NCBI GenBank assembly: GCA_026707045.1
Contig: JAPOXO010000123.1
Coordinates: forward strand, 1-52,052
DNA: 52,052 bases
Direction: 5' to 3'
Origin: Gammaproteobacteria bacterium
Lineage (GTDB): Bacteria; Pseudomonadota; Gammaproteobacteria; Pseudomonadales; Azotimanducaceae
Shown: positions 35,798 to 44,492 of the stretch, piece by piece
Layout of the letters: every line of letters starts with the position of its first letter
Position numbering within the stretch: the stretch's first letter is position 1
Position numbers and translations under genes: made by a program
The notes under the pieces: generated by a model
The model's input: the letters and a program-made list of their open reading frames with translations, nothing else
Told to the model about the DNA's origin: nothing
The model's database searches: none

Positions 35798-36994
35798 TCA
35801 TTGGTCCCGCCTCGGGAAGGGATTGCACCAGTCATGATCTCTCAATTTACCCCATGGGACCAAGTATCCTTGTTGCCGACGCTGAAACTGATTTCCACCA
35901 TACACAACAATGGACGTGCACCGTCTACCGATGCGAGTGAATTGTCTACGCACACGATTTGAGCTGTCGAAGAGACTAGTCGATGGAGTTTGAGCAGATT
36001 TTGCCTCAATGAGGGTGATACCGTCTGAGTCTTGTAGTACCAAGTCAGTTTCAGCTCCATTCCGATCCCGATAGAAGTATAGTTCGAGAGGTATAGCATT
36101 GTTGCTACGATGCTTTGCTATCTCGGATACTACCCATGTTTCAAAAATCGGTCCTCGAAGCGGATGAGCTCGGAGATGTTCAGGCGACCGAATTCCCAAT
36201 AACCAACATACCAAACCCGTATCGTAGAAGTGCAGCTTTGGCATCTTCACGACACGTTTTCTCATATTCGAATGAAAAGCAGGCAAACGGAACACGAGAA
36301 ACTGAGTTTCCAATATCCCTACCCAAGCTTTTGCAGTCGGTTGCGATATTCCACAATCCCCTGCTAGAGAAGAATAGTTCAATAGCTGGGAAGTTCTACT
36401 AGCACAAAGAGCCACAAATCGTTGAAATGTTGCTAGATCACTAACTCCTACAAGTGACCGCACGTCACGTTCTATGTAGGTGGCTACATACGACCTGTAC
36501 CAATCCGAAGGATCCAAATTTCGATCAAACACTCGAGGATAGGAACCAGCAAACATTACTCGGTCCAAAGATGTTGGGAAATTTGAAAACCGCACCGTTT
36601 CGTTATGCGAGAGTGGTAGAAGATAGTGAACTGCTGTACGACCAGCTAACGACTGGCTGATTGAATGTAAAATTGCTAAGTTGTGTGATCCTGTCAAGAT
36701 CCATCTGCCCGGGAGTGAGCTTTCGTCGATAAGTTCCTGTATGTAAGAAAGTATTTTTGGAACTCTTTGAACTTCATCGAGGATCGCTCCTTTTGGGAGT
36801 TGCTCCAAAAAGGCTCGAGGATCTTCGTTTGCAAAAGCTCTTGTGTCTGGTGCTTCAAGGTTTTCGTAAGGGTGACCGCGAAACAAGGCTTTACAAATTG
36901 TGGTCTTTCCGCTTTGGCGAGGTCCTGTGACCGTCACAGCTGGCCAATCCTGTGCTGAATCCAGGATTTTCTCAGCCAAGTCTCTCTTAATCAT
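35798..36994 (-). CDS. AAA-type ATPase with DUF4143 C-terminal domain
   Basis: A 398-residue protein of the common ATP-binding/DUF4143 family. Walker A is GPRQSGKTT (residues 24-32), Walker B ILDEVQ (71-76), followed by the sensor-like ILTGSHN and the family segment YVATYIERDVRSL. The C-terminal DUF4143 part has YFYRDRNGAETDLVLQ and TLIEAKSAQ, resembling a PD-(D/E)xK-type nuclease core (D, then E-x-K). These proteins are frequent on genomic islands; their biological role is largely unknown. The gene is intact and lies between two decayed elements (IS1595 and M23 remnants). Confidence 0.9.
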   Translation of the reverse strand: MIKRDLAEKILDSAQDWPAVTVTGPRQSGKTTICKALFRGHPYENLEAPDTRAFANEDPRAFLEQLPKGAILDEVQRVPKILSYIQELIDESSLPGRWILTGSHNLAILHSISQSLAGRTAVHYLLPLSHNETVRFSNFPTSLDRVMFAGSYPRVFDRNLDPSDWYRSYVATYIERDVRSLVGVSDLATFQRFVALCASRTSQLLNYSSLAGDCGISQPTAKAWVGILETQFLVFRLPAFHSNMRKRVVKMPKLHFYDTGLVCWLLGIRSPEHLRAHPLRGPIFETWVVSEIAKHRSNNAIPLELYFYRDRNGAETDLVLQDSDGITLIEAKSAQTPSTSLFDSSNRVRRQFTRIGRRCTSIVVYGGNQFQRRQQGYLVPWGKLRDHDWCNPFPRRDQ

Positions 36995-37200
36995 GCTATT
37001 AAGTATACAACAAAGTAGGCTAATTCAAAATCTAATTTTCAAATAGCCTATTCCTTGGAGTGTAGTCCATCAAATGTGATGTATCGAAAGCAATTGAAGT
37101 TGCGACGAGTTAGAAGGCATCCGTCCCATCTAAACAAAGGCATTCCGCAAAATAGGAGATTTGAAAATAAAGAATAAAACTGCCCATCACGACCGGAGTT
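36995..37200. other. Intergenic region
   Basis: About 200 bases of AT-rich sequence between the divergent ATPase gene and the broken M23 gene. It should carry the promoter of the ATPase. Nothing else is supported. Confidence 0.35.
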
Positions 37201-37757
37201 ATGGGGCTCTACTTTTCAGTCCGAGCGACTGCTGATTGCCCAGTTGACGTTGAAGATTGCATCCATGTTAAGGGAAAGAGAATTACCTGTAAGAATGGAG
37301 TACTCTGTTAAGACGGCTTGCCCGAACACCTAGCCTTGGATTGTTACCTAGATCTGGTGGGTGATCCTGAAGCCTATGGATCTGAGAGGGACGAAGGTAC
37401 GCATTGGGGCTTAGACTTGGCAGTTCCCACTGGAACTGATGTCTCTGCAGCAAAGTATGGAGAGGTATCCAAGGTCGTCAGGGGATATCTAGTAGGAGAC
37501 CGATCGACTTACAACGGAACTATGTACGAATCCAATATAACAATGACATACTAGGAACTTATATTCACTTGGAGACTGTAACGGTCGAAGTGGGTTGGGG
37601 TATTCAGGCAGGCGAAAAGTTAGGAACATCCAACGATACAGGAAAATCGCTTGGCCCACACTTTCACAACACACTGTACACAGATGAAACAGAAGATAAG
37701 CCAGAAGATGGGACTCTGTATCCGACTCTAGAATTCCCGAATTGCTTTAGCTCCTAA
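37201..37757 (+). pseudogene. Broken M23-type (lysostaphin-like) metallopeptidase
   Basis: A frame from the ATG at 37201 (MGLYFSVRATADCPVDVEDC) meets a TAA at 37309, continues in the same frame with EGTHWGLDLAVPTGTDVSAA, then shifts frame near 37510-37530 and continues as NNDILGTYIHLETVTVEVGW, GTSNDTGKSLGPHFHNTLY, ending at 37757. HxxxD (HWGLD) and HxH (HFH) are the zinc ligands of M23 peptidases, which cut peptidoglycan crosslinks or related peptides. The motifs remain but are split by a nonsense codon and a frameshift. No clear signal peptide is present. Confidence 0.68.
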
Positions 37758-37880
37758 TTCGTGACCATTCCGAGAAATCCGAGCCAATCGTGGTGGTTCT
37801 CAACCCGAGGCCCTATCCTAGGGATTCGCGACACTTTCGTAGACACATGTTAGATCAACTTTCAGATTGGAGGCATTCCA

Positions 37881-38034
37881 CATGCGGACACGAAGAAGAC
37901 TCGACCCACAGTTCAAGCGGGAGGCCGTTAAGCTTTCCTGCAGTCCCAACATGATCCAGCGGCGGGTTTGCGAGGAGCTCGGCATTTCGCGCAGAACCTG
38001 CTGTCCCGCTGGCGTCGGGAGCATCTGGGTGACG
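37881..38034 (+). pseudogene. IS3-family transposase OrfA, N-terminal remnant
   Basis: Starting at an ATG at 37881, MRTRRRLDPQFKREAVKLS and VCEELGISR match the helix-turn-helix start of IS3-type OrfA. One base is missing after GISR: the alternative frame continues as NLLSRWRREHLGD, the expected sequence. Only about 50 codons remain, and the element ends abruptly before the TlpA paralog gene at 38150. No terminal inverted repeats were found. Confidence 0.68.
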
Positions 38035-38149
38035 CCGATTCTTGTACTTCGGTGGTATTCATCATTGAGTACAAGACCACGGGAATACTGTTTAATCCTC
38101 TGTGTATCGAGCCGCCAATGCCGTTTTCGCGGTAAATCAGTTTTTGTTT

Positions 38150-40045
38150 TCAGTCAGCTTCTTGATGTTCAAGCTCGGGCGGCGGACCGTATCGCGAAGC
38201 CAAGAGCCCCTCCAACGACTCGGTATCGAGATCCTTCTCGAGAATACATCCTTTCGAGTCGACCAAGTAACCCTTGGGAATAGCTTGTACGCCGTACAAA
38301 CCAGCGACAGGACCATCCCAACCTTCGATTTCGCCAATGTTGATCCAAGGAAGTTGGTGTTCTTCCGAGCCTTCCTCCCAATCCTCAAATGTGCTATCAA
38401 TCGATATTGCGACGATTTCGAATCCATCTTCGTGGTAGTCAGAGTACATTCGTTTCAAGTCTGGAAATGTAGCGATGCAAGGAGCACACCAAGACGCCCA
38501 AAAATCAATGAGCACGATTTCTTTCTCTGCGAGTACATCGGAGAGTGCGACTTTTTCGCCTTCTAAGTCAGCCAACTCGAACTCGGGTGCCTTTTGTCCC
38601 GTCACGAGGGTTCGATCATTTGCTTCAGTATCAATAAATCGCTGCAAATCCTCACGACGTGGTGTCACACGGCGGCTTACGAGATCCGCATCCAAGACTC
38701 TTGCCAACTTGTCGTAAATAGGAAATGCATCGGATCGATCTGCCGAGCGTGAACTATAGGCACCCAATTCCATGGCCAGAAGAATGTACATCGGATCATC
38801 CGCACTATTCGCGATATTTTTCAAGGAATCCCGACGCATGTCGTCCATTTTGTGTTTAACCAACATGTATGCGGGCCCATCTGGTTCGTCCATCATGTCA
38901 ACGACCGAGTTTGCCACCTCGCCATCAAGTTCAACATGTTCGCAACCTTCGGTAGCAGCAACAGTTTGTGAGCTTTCTAACTTTTCCGCCTCTTCTGGCT
39001 GGTCTTCTTCATCGTCTCCCGTTGACTCACTCACCATTTCTTCTGTTGCTTCCGATGTATCTGGCATTGCATTCTCATCCTCGCCGTCTTCCGTTTCGTC
39101 ATCATCGCTGCTTGATCTAAAACTTTCCGCCCAGGCTAGGATTGCAAGAGGATATTCGTCCATCGCAGCCAAATATTCCTCGCTCCTGTGCCAGCTCTCG
39201 ACCAGCTCTACGTGCAGGCCCGAATCGGCAATCGGAATCAACTCACCGGCGGATTCTCGCCACGAGAGAGTTATTGTGGAATTGGGTTCTACAACAGCCT
39301 TACCACTCGAAATCGCGTGTTCTCCCCTCATCCTGAAGGAAACGACAGAAGGTTCGACTATATCGCTTTCGATGAGAAAACTCCCATCTTTTGGCATGAC
39401 TCTGCCGAAGGTCTTGGTAACCGCCTTGCCGTCTTCGAAAACTCTACCAGTCACCGAAAAGGTAGCATCGGCTAAATCCGTGTCGAGGTCGCTAATGTTT
39501 CCTTTGAAAGTAAACTTGGTTTCCTCGTCGCGACTGCGGCGTGAAGCACCAACAAGTACAAGGTGGTCGTCTGGATTGAAAAAGTCATCGAAATAGTCAA
39601 CCAATGCAAATTCAACAGTCTCTCCTCCTGGTGTAATCCACGCTGTAGCCGACAAAGATTCGTCATCGCCCAAGCGAGCTGCGATTTCCACTTCAATTGC
39701 TTGGTCAATATCGCCCGTAAATGAGACTTTGCCATCGACAAATTGACCCGAACCCAGTTCAACAGTCTCGGTTTCACCTGAATCGCTGGTGGATTCGTAG
39801 CTAATAACAATCGTGGCCGCGGACCAGTCCAATGTCTCCGTCTTTTCTGAGTCATCAAGAGACTCGTCCTGGATGGCATTAGACGTTTCCGAATCATCAG
39901 TTTCCCCTATTGTGTCCTCCGGTTCATCCTTTTCTATTGCAATGAACTCGCCGGAAATGGTGAATGTTTTCGGGGGAGCCGCGCTGCAACCAAAGACCAC
40001 AAATACGAAACATAAAAGCCCAATCCAACCAAGTTTCCAGTACAT
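38150..40045 (-). CDS. DUF4369-like/TlpA thioredoxin lipoprotein, paralog 1
   Basis: A 631-residue lipoprotein. The start at 40045 follows GGGAGG and places the lipobox (VVFGC) at about residues 18-22; a 56-residue upstream extension is rejected. Two DUF4369-like beta domains follow: the first has FTISGEFIAIEKDE and GSGQFVDGKVSFTGDIDQA, the second KFTFKGNISDLDTDLAD and DGSFLIESDIVEPSVVSF. A very acidic linker (near residues 310-370) leads to a helical region and a C-terminal TlpA domain with IDFWASWCAPCIATFPDLKR and cis-Pro IPKGYLVDS. It should act as an envelope thiol-disulfide protein. The architecture is common in Bacteroidetes. It is divergent from paralog 2. Confidence 0.85.
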   Translation of the reverse strand: MYWKLGWIGLLCFVFVVFGCSAAPPKTFTISGEFIAIEKDEPEDTIGETDDSETSNAIQDESLDDSEKTETLDWSAATIVISYESTSDSGETETVELGSGQFVDGKVSFTGDIDQAIEVEIAARLGDDESLSATAWITPGGETVEFALVDYFDDFFNPDDHLVLVGASRRSRDEETKFTFKGNISDLDTDLADATFSVTGRVFEDGKAVTKTFGRVMPKDGSFLIESDIVEPSVVSFRMRGEHAISSGKAVVEPNSTITLSWRESAGELIPIADSGLHVELVESWHRSEEYLAAMDEYPLAILAWAESFRSSSDDDETEDGEDENAMPDTSEATEEMVSESTGDDEEDQPEEAEKLESSQTVAATEGCEHVELDGEVANSVVDMMDEPDGPAYMLVKHKMDDMRRDSLKNIANSADDPMYILLAMELGAYSSRSADRSDAFPIYDKLARVLDADLVSRRVTPRREDLQRFIDTEANDRTLVTGQKAPEFELADLEGEKVALSDVLAEKEIVLIDFWASWCAPCIATFPDLKRMYSDYHEDGFEIVAISIDSTFEDWEEGSEEHQLPWINIGEIEGWDGPVAGLYGVQAIPKGYLVDSKGCILEKDLDTESLEGLLASRYGPPPELEHQEAD

Positions 40046-40060
40046 CTGAAATGCCTCCCT

Positions 40061-40092
40061 ATTTGAGACCGATCGGATTTGAGACCGATCGG
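40061..40092. repeat. 16-bp tandem duplication upstream of TlpA paralog 1
   Basis: ATTTGAGACCGATCGG occurs twice head-to-tail (40061-40076 and 40077-40092), 16 bases before the start codon of paralog 1. Each unit contains the palindrome CCGATCGG. It could be a doubled operator or a recent slippage event within the leader. Confidence 0.7.
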
Positions 40093-40344
40093 AATTTATT
40101 GGAGCTGAATGATACTTTCTGAAAGCTATTTGGAAAGGGTGTCTCTTTCTCAGAATGCCATTTGGTTGGTCACGTCTGTCTGGGAATGCAACGTGCAAAC
40201 GACATGATTTCAAGTCCCCACCTAAGTTAGCTGTTATGAACCGATCATCCGATTCGCCTTGTCTATCATCTACTTATCGGCGAGGACAAGTAGAATTGTC
40301 GCGTTCTTCGCCATCCCGAGAATACTGACAAGGAGCCGCACAAG

Positions 40345-41994
40345 ATGAAACTGTTGCGAATATTGCTGTGGTTCTGGGCATCTTTGTGTTGTGCAGTCGG
40401 AGTATGTGCAACTCAGCAATTCACTGTAAATGGGGAGATTAGCTCCGATACCAAGTTTCTCTCTAGTGCGACTGAGGAGTCTCCAGCACCAATACCGGAA
40501 GATATGGACTGGTCGGCAGTCCGAGTAGTTGTCACCCACACAGCCGTCAATTCAGATGGCGGGAATGAGATTGTCGAACTTGCATCGGGACACTTGAAGA
40601 ACGGGTCCATAACTCTAACGGGTGAGATTGCCGAACCAATTGATGCGCAAATCTCGATCTATTCCGTCGATAAGAGGCTATCGACATTGGATGTGTTGAT
40701 TTCTCCGGGATCGAGTGTTTCTTTTGTGATCATTGAGGAAAATGCGCATTTGGAGTTGTTTGGTGTTGCTCGGTATGTTAGAGATCCGTCCAAAAAATTC
40801 ACAATCTATAGTGACTTTTCCTTTGATGAAGGAGATTTAGACGGTGCAGTCGCCCGAATCATAGCTCAAGAGCACGACGCTAGCGGAAAGAGAAGTGTCG
40901 TGTTTCTTACCAAAGTCGCGCTTGACAAGGGAAAGTTTGTTCTCGAAGCTGAGGTTGACGAGCCACGCGTAGTTAACATTTTGGTTGCTGCTCCGCACAT
41001 GTATTACGACCAAGTAAATGCGGTGATTGAACCCGGTGCAGAAATCAGGGTGTCTTCCATCGGCACTTCATCACTCAAGGGCATGTTTGCTACCTCTAGT
41101 GAGGGAAAACATGCACAACTAATCGATGCATGGCATCAGAGTGAGGAATATCTGTCCATCTTCCATTCGTTCGTAAAAGCTTATGAAGACTATCAGGGCC
41201 GGATGAAGGTAGACGCGGAGATTTCGATAGAAGAGGTAAGTAACGAAGGCTCAAATGCAAATGTGGTGCACACCACCAAACAGGAAACTCCCTCATATCT
41301 GGACTTGTCGAGAAAAATGCAACGTTTGAAATACGATTTCTTGGACAAAATCTCCTCTCACACACAAGATCCGATGACTGCACTCCTGGCTCTGGAGTTG
41401 GGAGCCCATAGGGATGTCGAAGAAGCACTGCCCATTTACGACAGGTTGGTCAGGAGTCTTGACTATGACTTGGTATTACGTCGAGTTGTACACAGGCGTA
41501 ATCAACACGCACGGTCCCTTGCTCGGTCCGGTAATGACAAGAGTCTCACAATTGGAGAGCAAGCTCCGAATTTTGTGCTTCCGAGCATAAACGGCAAGGA
41601 AACAGAGTTGTTTGATCTACTCTCTAGACAGGACTTTGTATTGGTCGATTTTTGGGCCTCGTGGTGCGCACCGTGTGTGGCAACTTTTCCAGCACTGAGG
41701 AAACTGCATGCAGCCTATAGCAATCATGGATTTGAAATTGTCTCAGTCTCTATCGACGACAACAAAGAGATATGGTCGGAAGGCACTGAACAATATGAAC
41801 CCACATGGGTCAATCTTGGCGAGCTCAAGGGATTCGAAGGAGAGGTGGTCACATCGTACGGAGTCGATGTCGTTCCAAAGGGCTATCTGCTCGACTCACA
41901 GGGGCACATCGTTCAGAAAGACCTTTCAACTGACCAGTTAGCGGACTTTCTCGCCGAAGAGTACGGCGAGGCAGAAAAAGAAATCGTTCCTTAG
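40345..41994 (+). CDS. DUF4369-like/TlpA thioredoxin protein, paralog 2
   Basis: A 549-residue exported protein with a Sec signal peptide (MKLLRILLWFWASLCCAVGV, then CATQ). The two beta domains are recognisable by QFTVNGEISSDTKFL, LASGHLKNGSITLTGEIAEP and KFTIYSDFSFDEGDL, DKGKFVLEAEVDEPRVVN. The linker is shorter and less acidic than in paralogs 1 and 3. The C-terminal domain has APNFVLPSINGKETELFDLL, VDFWASWCAPCVATFPALRK and VVPKGYLLDS. It should be a periplasmic thioredoxin-like protein. It is divergent from paralog 1 across about 300 bases and upstream of paralog 3 on the same strand. Confidence 0.85.
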   Translation: MKLLRILLWFWASLCCAVGVCATQQFTVNGEISSDTKFLSSATEESPAPIPEDMDWSAVRVVVTHTAVNSDGGNEIVELASGHLKNGSITLTGEIAEPIDAQISIYSVDKRLSTLDVLISPGSSVSFVIIEENAHLELFGVARYVRDPSKKFTIYSDFSFDEGDLDGAVARIIAQEHDASGKRSVVFLTKVALDKGKFVLEAEVDEPRVVNILVAAPHMYYDQVNAVIEPGAEIRVSSIGTSSLKGMFATSSEGKHAQLIDAWHQSEEYLSIFHSFVKAYEDYQGRMKVDAEISIEEVSNEGSNANVVHTTKQETPSYLDLSRKMQRLKYDFLDKISSHTQDPMTALLALELGAHRDVEEALPIYDRLVRSLDYDLVLRRVVHRRNQHARSLARSGNDKSLTIGEQAPNFVLPSINGKETELFDLLSRQDFVLVDFWASWCAPCVATFPALRKLHAAYSNHGFEIVSVSIDDNKEIWSEGTEQYEPTWVNLGELKGFEGEVVTSYGVDVVPKGYLLDSQGHIVQKDLSTDQLADFLAEEYGEAEKEIVP

Positions 41995-42232
41995 AAAGTC
42001 AAGAGACTGATTGAACCGTAGATCACGGTCAACGTCCGTAGCGCACGATGCAACCAATTGCAAGTGCTAGGCATAAGACACTCAAATGCTTGAATTTCAA
42101 GCTTTTTGTCGATAGGACATGGCACATATACACTTCGCATTTTAGATAAAACGAACAACAACAGATGGACACTACATTTCTGAATTGCGGTCTACAATGG
42201 ACCTAAAGATCTAATCTAGATTGAATGACCAC

Positions 42233-44197
42233 ATGAAACATCTAGCCTGCTTATTCGGCCTATTGCTATTACCTTTCCTACTTGCATCTTGCAGTCTGAA
42301 TCCACCAAAGTCTTACACAATCTTTGTGGAGCTTGTCGTCATTGAGAATGAGGTACCGAAACCAGCTGATGACGGCAGTGCTGCCGTGGATGCGACACAA
42401 AACAGAATCGATCCATCAGCCCTAACTGTTGCCGTCACGTACAAAACTATCGGCGAGGAAGGCCAGACTGAAAACGTTGAGATGCATACCGGCAGCTTCG
42501 CCGCTGGTGAGTTGGAATTCTCAGGAGAAATTGATGAGCCGACCACCATCGACATCTCCGTAGCAGACGGAGAAGAAGTCGCGTACACGGCAACTACTGT
42601 ATTGTCTCCAGGAGACCCGACTCGATTTGCACTGGTGGACTACCCAGAGACTCGTCCTGCGGACCAATTGATTCTATTGGGAAGCTCTCGATCGTCTACG
42701 GATCCGACCAAGAGGGTCTCTATAGCTGGTGACTTCTCTGCGATTGATGAAAGCGTGACTCATGGTGTCGCGTACGTTCAGGGCAAGCTATATGGCCATG
42801 AAGGCGAGCGTCAGTTTTTCGATCTCGGTGAAGTCCTGCTTGAGGATAGTAAATTCCTGATTGAAGCGGATATCGATGAACCTACAGTCGTATTCATTAG
42901 GGTCTCGGATGCCACGACGGCCTACAACGCGTCGACTCGTGATGCAATCGCCGAACCCGGCGGAGAGATCGTAGTTTCTCCTCGCGGAACGGGACGTCAG
43001 TTGTTGGCATCTTCGAAATCGGGATTGAATGCAAGCGTGGTCGCAAGTTGGCAACAGACGGAAGAATACTTGTCGATTCTCGACGAAAACAATGCTGCAT
43101 TCAAACGCTGGGCGGATGCACTAGATGCCCAAGCCAATCAACCAAAAGATAGCGAATCCGAGACTCAAGAAGCAAGCGTCGACTCTTCAACTGATGAGAC
43201 AGAGACTAGCGAGTCCTCGGTTGAAGACGTTGGATTAGAAGCTGAGACGACAGTATCTGAAGAAAGTGGCAATGACCAGGAGACAGAAGAACAAGCAACT
43301 GTGGCTGTTGCGTCGGAAGAACCTGCCAATCCGCCTGCAGAAGGATGCGAATATGCTGCACTTGAAAGTGATTCGGCCAGTGGTAACTCGATGGCGGATA
43401 TGAGCAGCCAACCTGAGTTCTACATCACGTACTACGAAACCAGAGCTAAATTGGACAATATTCGCATCGAGGCACTACAGGATATTGCCATCAATGCGGA
43501 AGAGCCGTTCGAATCTCTTCTCGCCATGGAGATGGGCGCCTTTAGTTGGCCAAGTGTTGAAAACCGAGCAGATGGTCTTCCCGTCTACGACAGAATATCC
43601 TCACTACTCGACGAAGACATTGTTGCCCGACGCGTCACACATGAGCGCAAAAGACTGGCGAATTACGTTGAAGTAGAACGCAACGACAAGGTATTGCAAC
43701 CAGGCCAGAGAGCTCCCGAATTTACGCTTCCAGACTTGAGTGGTCTGGAAGTCGCACTTTACGACGTTCTTGCAGAAAAGGAACTTGTGCTCATAGATTT
43801 TTGGGCGTCATGGTGTGGCCCGTGCATCGCTGATTTTCCGGAATTGAAGAAACTCTATGCTGCCTATCATGGTTTTGGTTTTGAAATAGTCGGAGTCTCC
43901 ATCGATAGTGCACTTGAAGATTGGAAAGGAGGATCAACTGAGAACAAGCTTCCGTGGATTGATCTGGGTGAGATGAGAGGAGTAGAAGGAGCTACGGCTA
44001 CTACATACGGGGTCTCCTCTATACCGAAAGGCTATCTTCTCGATTCAAAAGGGTGCATTCTCAACAAAAACCTACGACCAGCTGCGCTTGAGGAGATTCT
44101 CGTAGCACGCTTTGGTGCAGTGTCTGAATCGAAAGACACTGGTAACGCCACCGAATTGGATGCTTCAGAGTCGTCCGAAAATGGAATTGGTAGCTAA
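42233..44197 (+). CDS. DUF4369-like/TlpA thioredoxin lipoprotein, paralog 3
   Basis: A 654-residue lipoprotein with the lipobox LASC at about residues 16-19 (MKHLACLFGLLLLPFLLASC); I chose the ATG at 42233 over a TTG at 42221. Beta domains show HTGSFAAGELEFSGEIDEP and RVSIAGDFSAIDESV, DSKFLIEADIDEPTVVFI. An acidic, Ser/Glu/Thr-rich linker of about 75 residues ends in PAEGCEYAAL, an extra Cys shared with paralog 1 (TEGCEHVEL). The C-terminal TlpA domain has IDFWASWCGPCIADFPELKK and SIPKGYLLDS, and a short acidic tail. It is the closest relative of paralog 1 by architecture, and is convergent with paralog 4. Confidence 0.86.
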   Translation: MKHLACLFGLLLLPFLLASCSLNPPKSYTIFVELVVIENEVPKPADDGSAAVDATQNRIDPSALTVAVTYKTIGEEGQTENVEMHTGSFAAGELEFSGEIDEPTTIDISVADGEEVAYTATTVLSPGDPTRFALVDYPETRPADQLILLGSSRSSTDPTKRVSIAGDFSAIDESVTHGVAYVQGKLYGHEGERQFFDLGEVLLEDSKFLIEADIDEPTVVFIRVSDATTAYNASTRDAIAEPGGEIVVSPRGTGRQLLASSKSGLNASVVASWQQTEEYLSILDENNAAFKRWADALDAQANQPKDSESETQEASVDSSTDETETSESSVEDVGLEAETTVSEESGNDQETEEQATVAVASEEPANPPAEGCEYAALESDSASGNSMADMSSQPEFYITYYETRAKLDNIRIEALQDIAINAEEPFESLLAMEMGAFSWPSVENRADGLPVYDRISSLLDEDIVARRVTHERKRLANYVEVERNDKVLQPGQRAPEFTLPDLSGLEVALYDVLAEKELVLIDFWASWCGPCIADFPELKKLYAAYHGFGFEIVGVSIDSALEDWKGGSTENKLPWIDLGEMRGVEGATATTYGVSSIPKGYLLDSKGCILNKNLRPAALEEILVARFGAVSESKDTGNATELDASESSENGIGS

Positions 44198-44492
44198 TAG
44201 ACAAAGATAAGGTAGCCCACTCTTGGTTTACTAGCGATCCACCTCGTGCATTGGGGACACAGCATCAACTTGTCCGCAAACAATTCGTACCTACTAAAGG
44301 ATGGTTAGCTGCGAATAGGACTTAGCACGCAGCGGTCCTTCACAGATCGCTTGAAGGAAGGTTGGGGTTGGAAAATCGATCCTCCAAGAGTTGTGGTGTG
44401 CATCGATTGCAAGCCAATCTCCAAGGGTTGCCGCGAGTTCTGAATGGAAAGTAGAGTCCGTAACCCAACGACCACACATTGAGCGAACAGCC

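Noticed and set aside
38475-40049. Plus-strand open frames rich in Ser within TlpA paralog 1
   Set aside because: They are the antisense of its acidic linker and beta domains; the minus-strand protein has clear family motifs and a lipobox.
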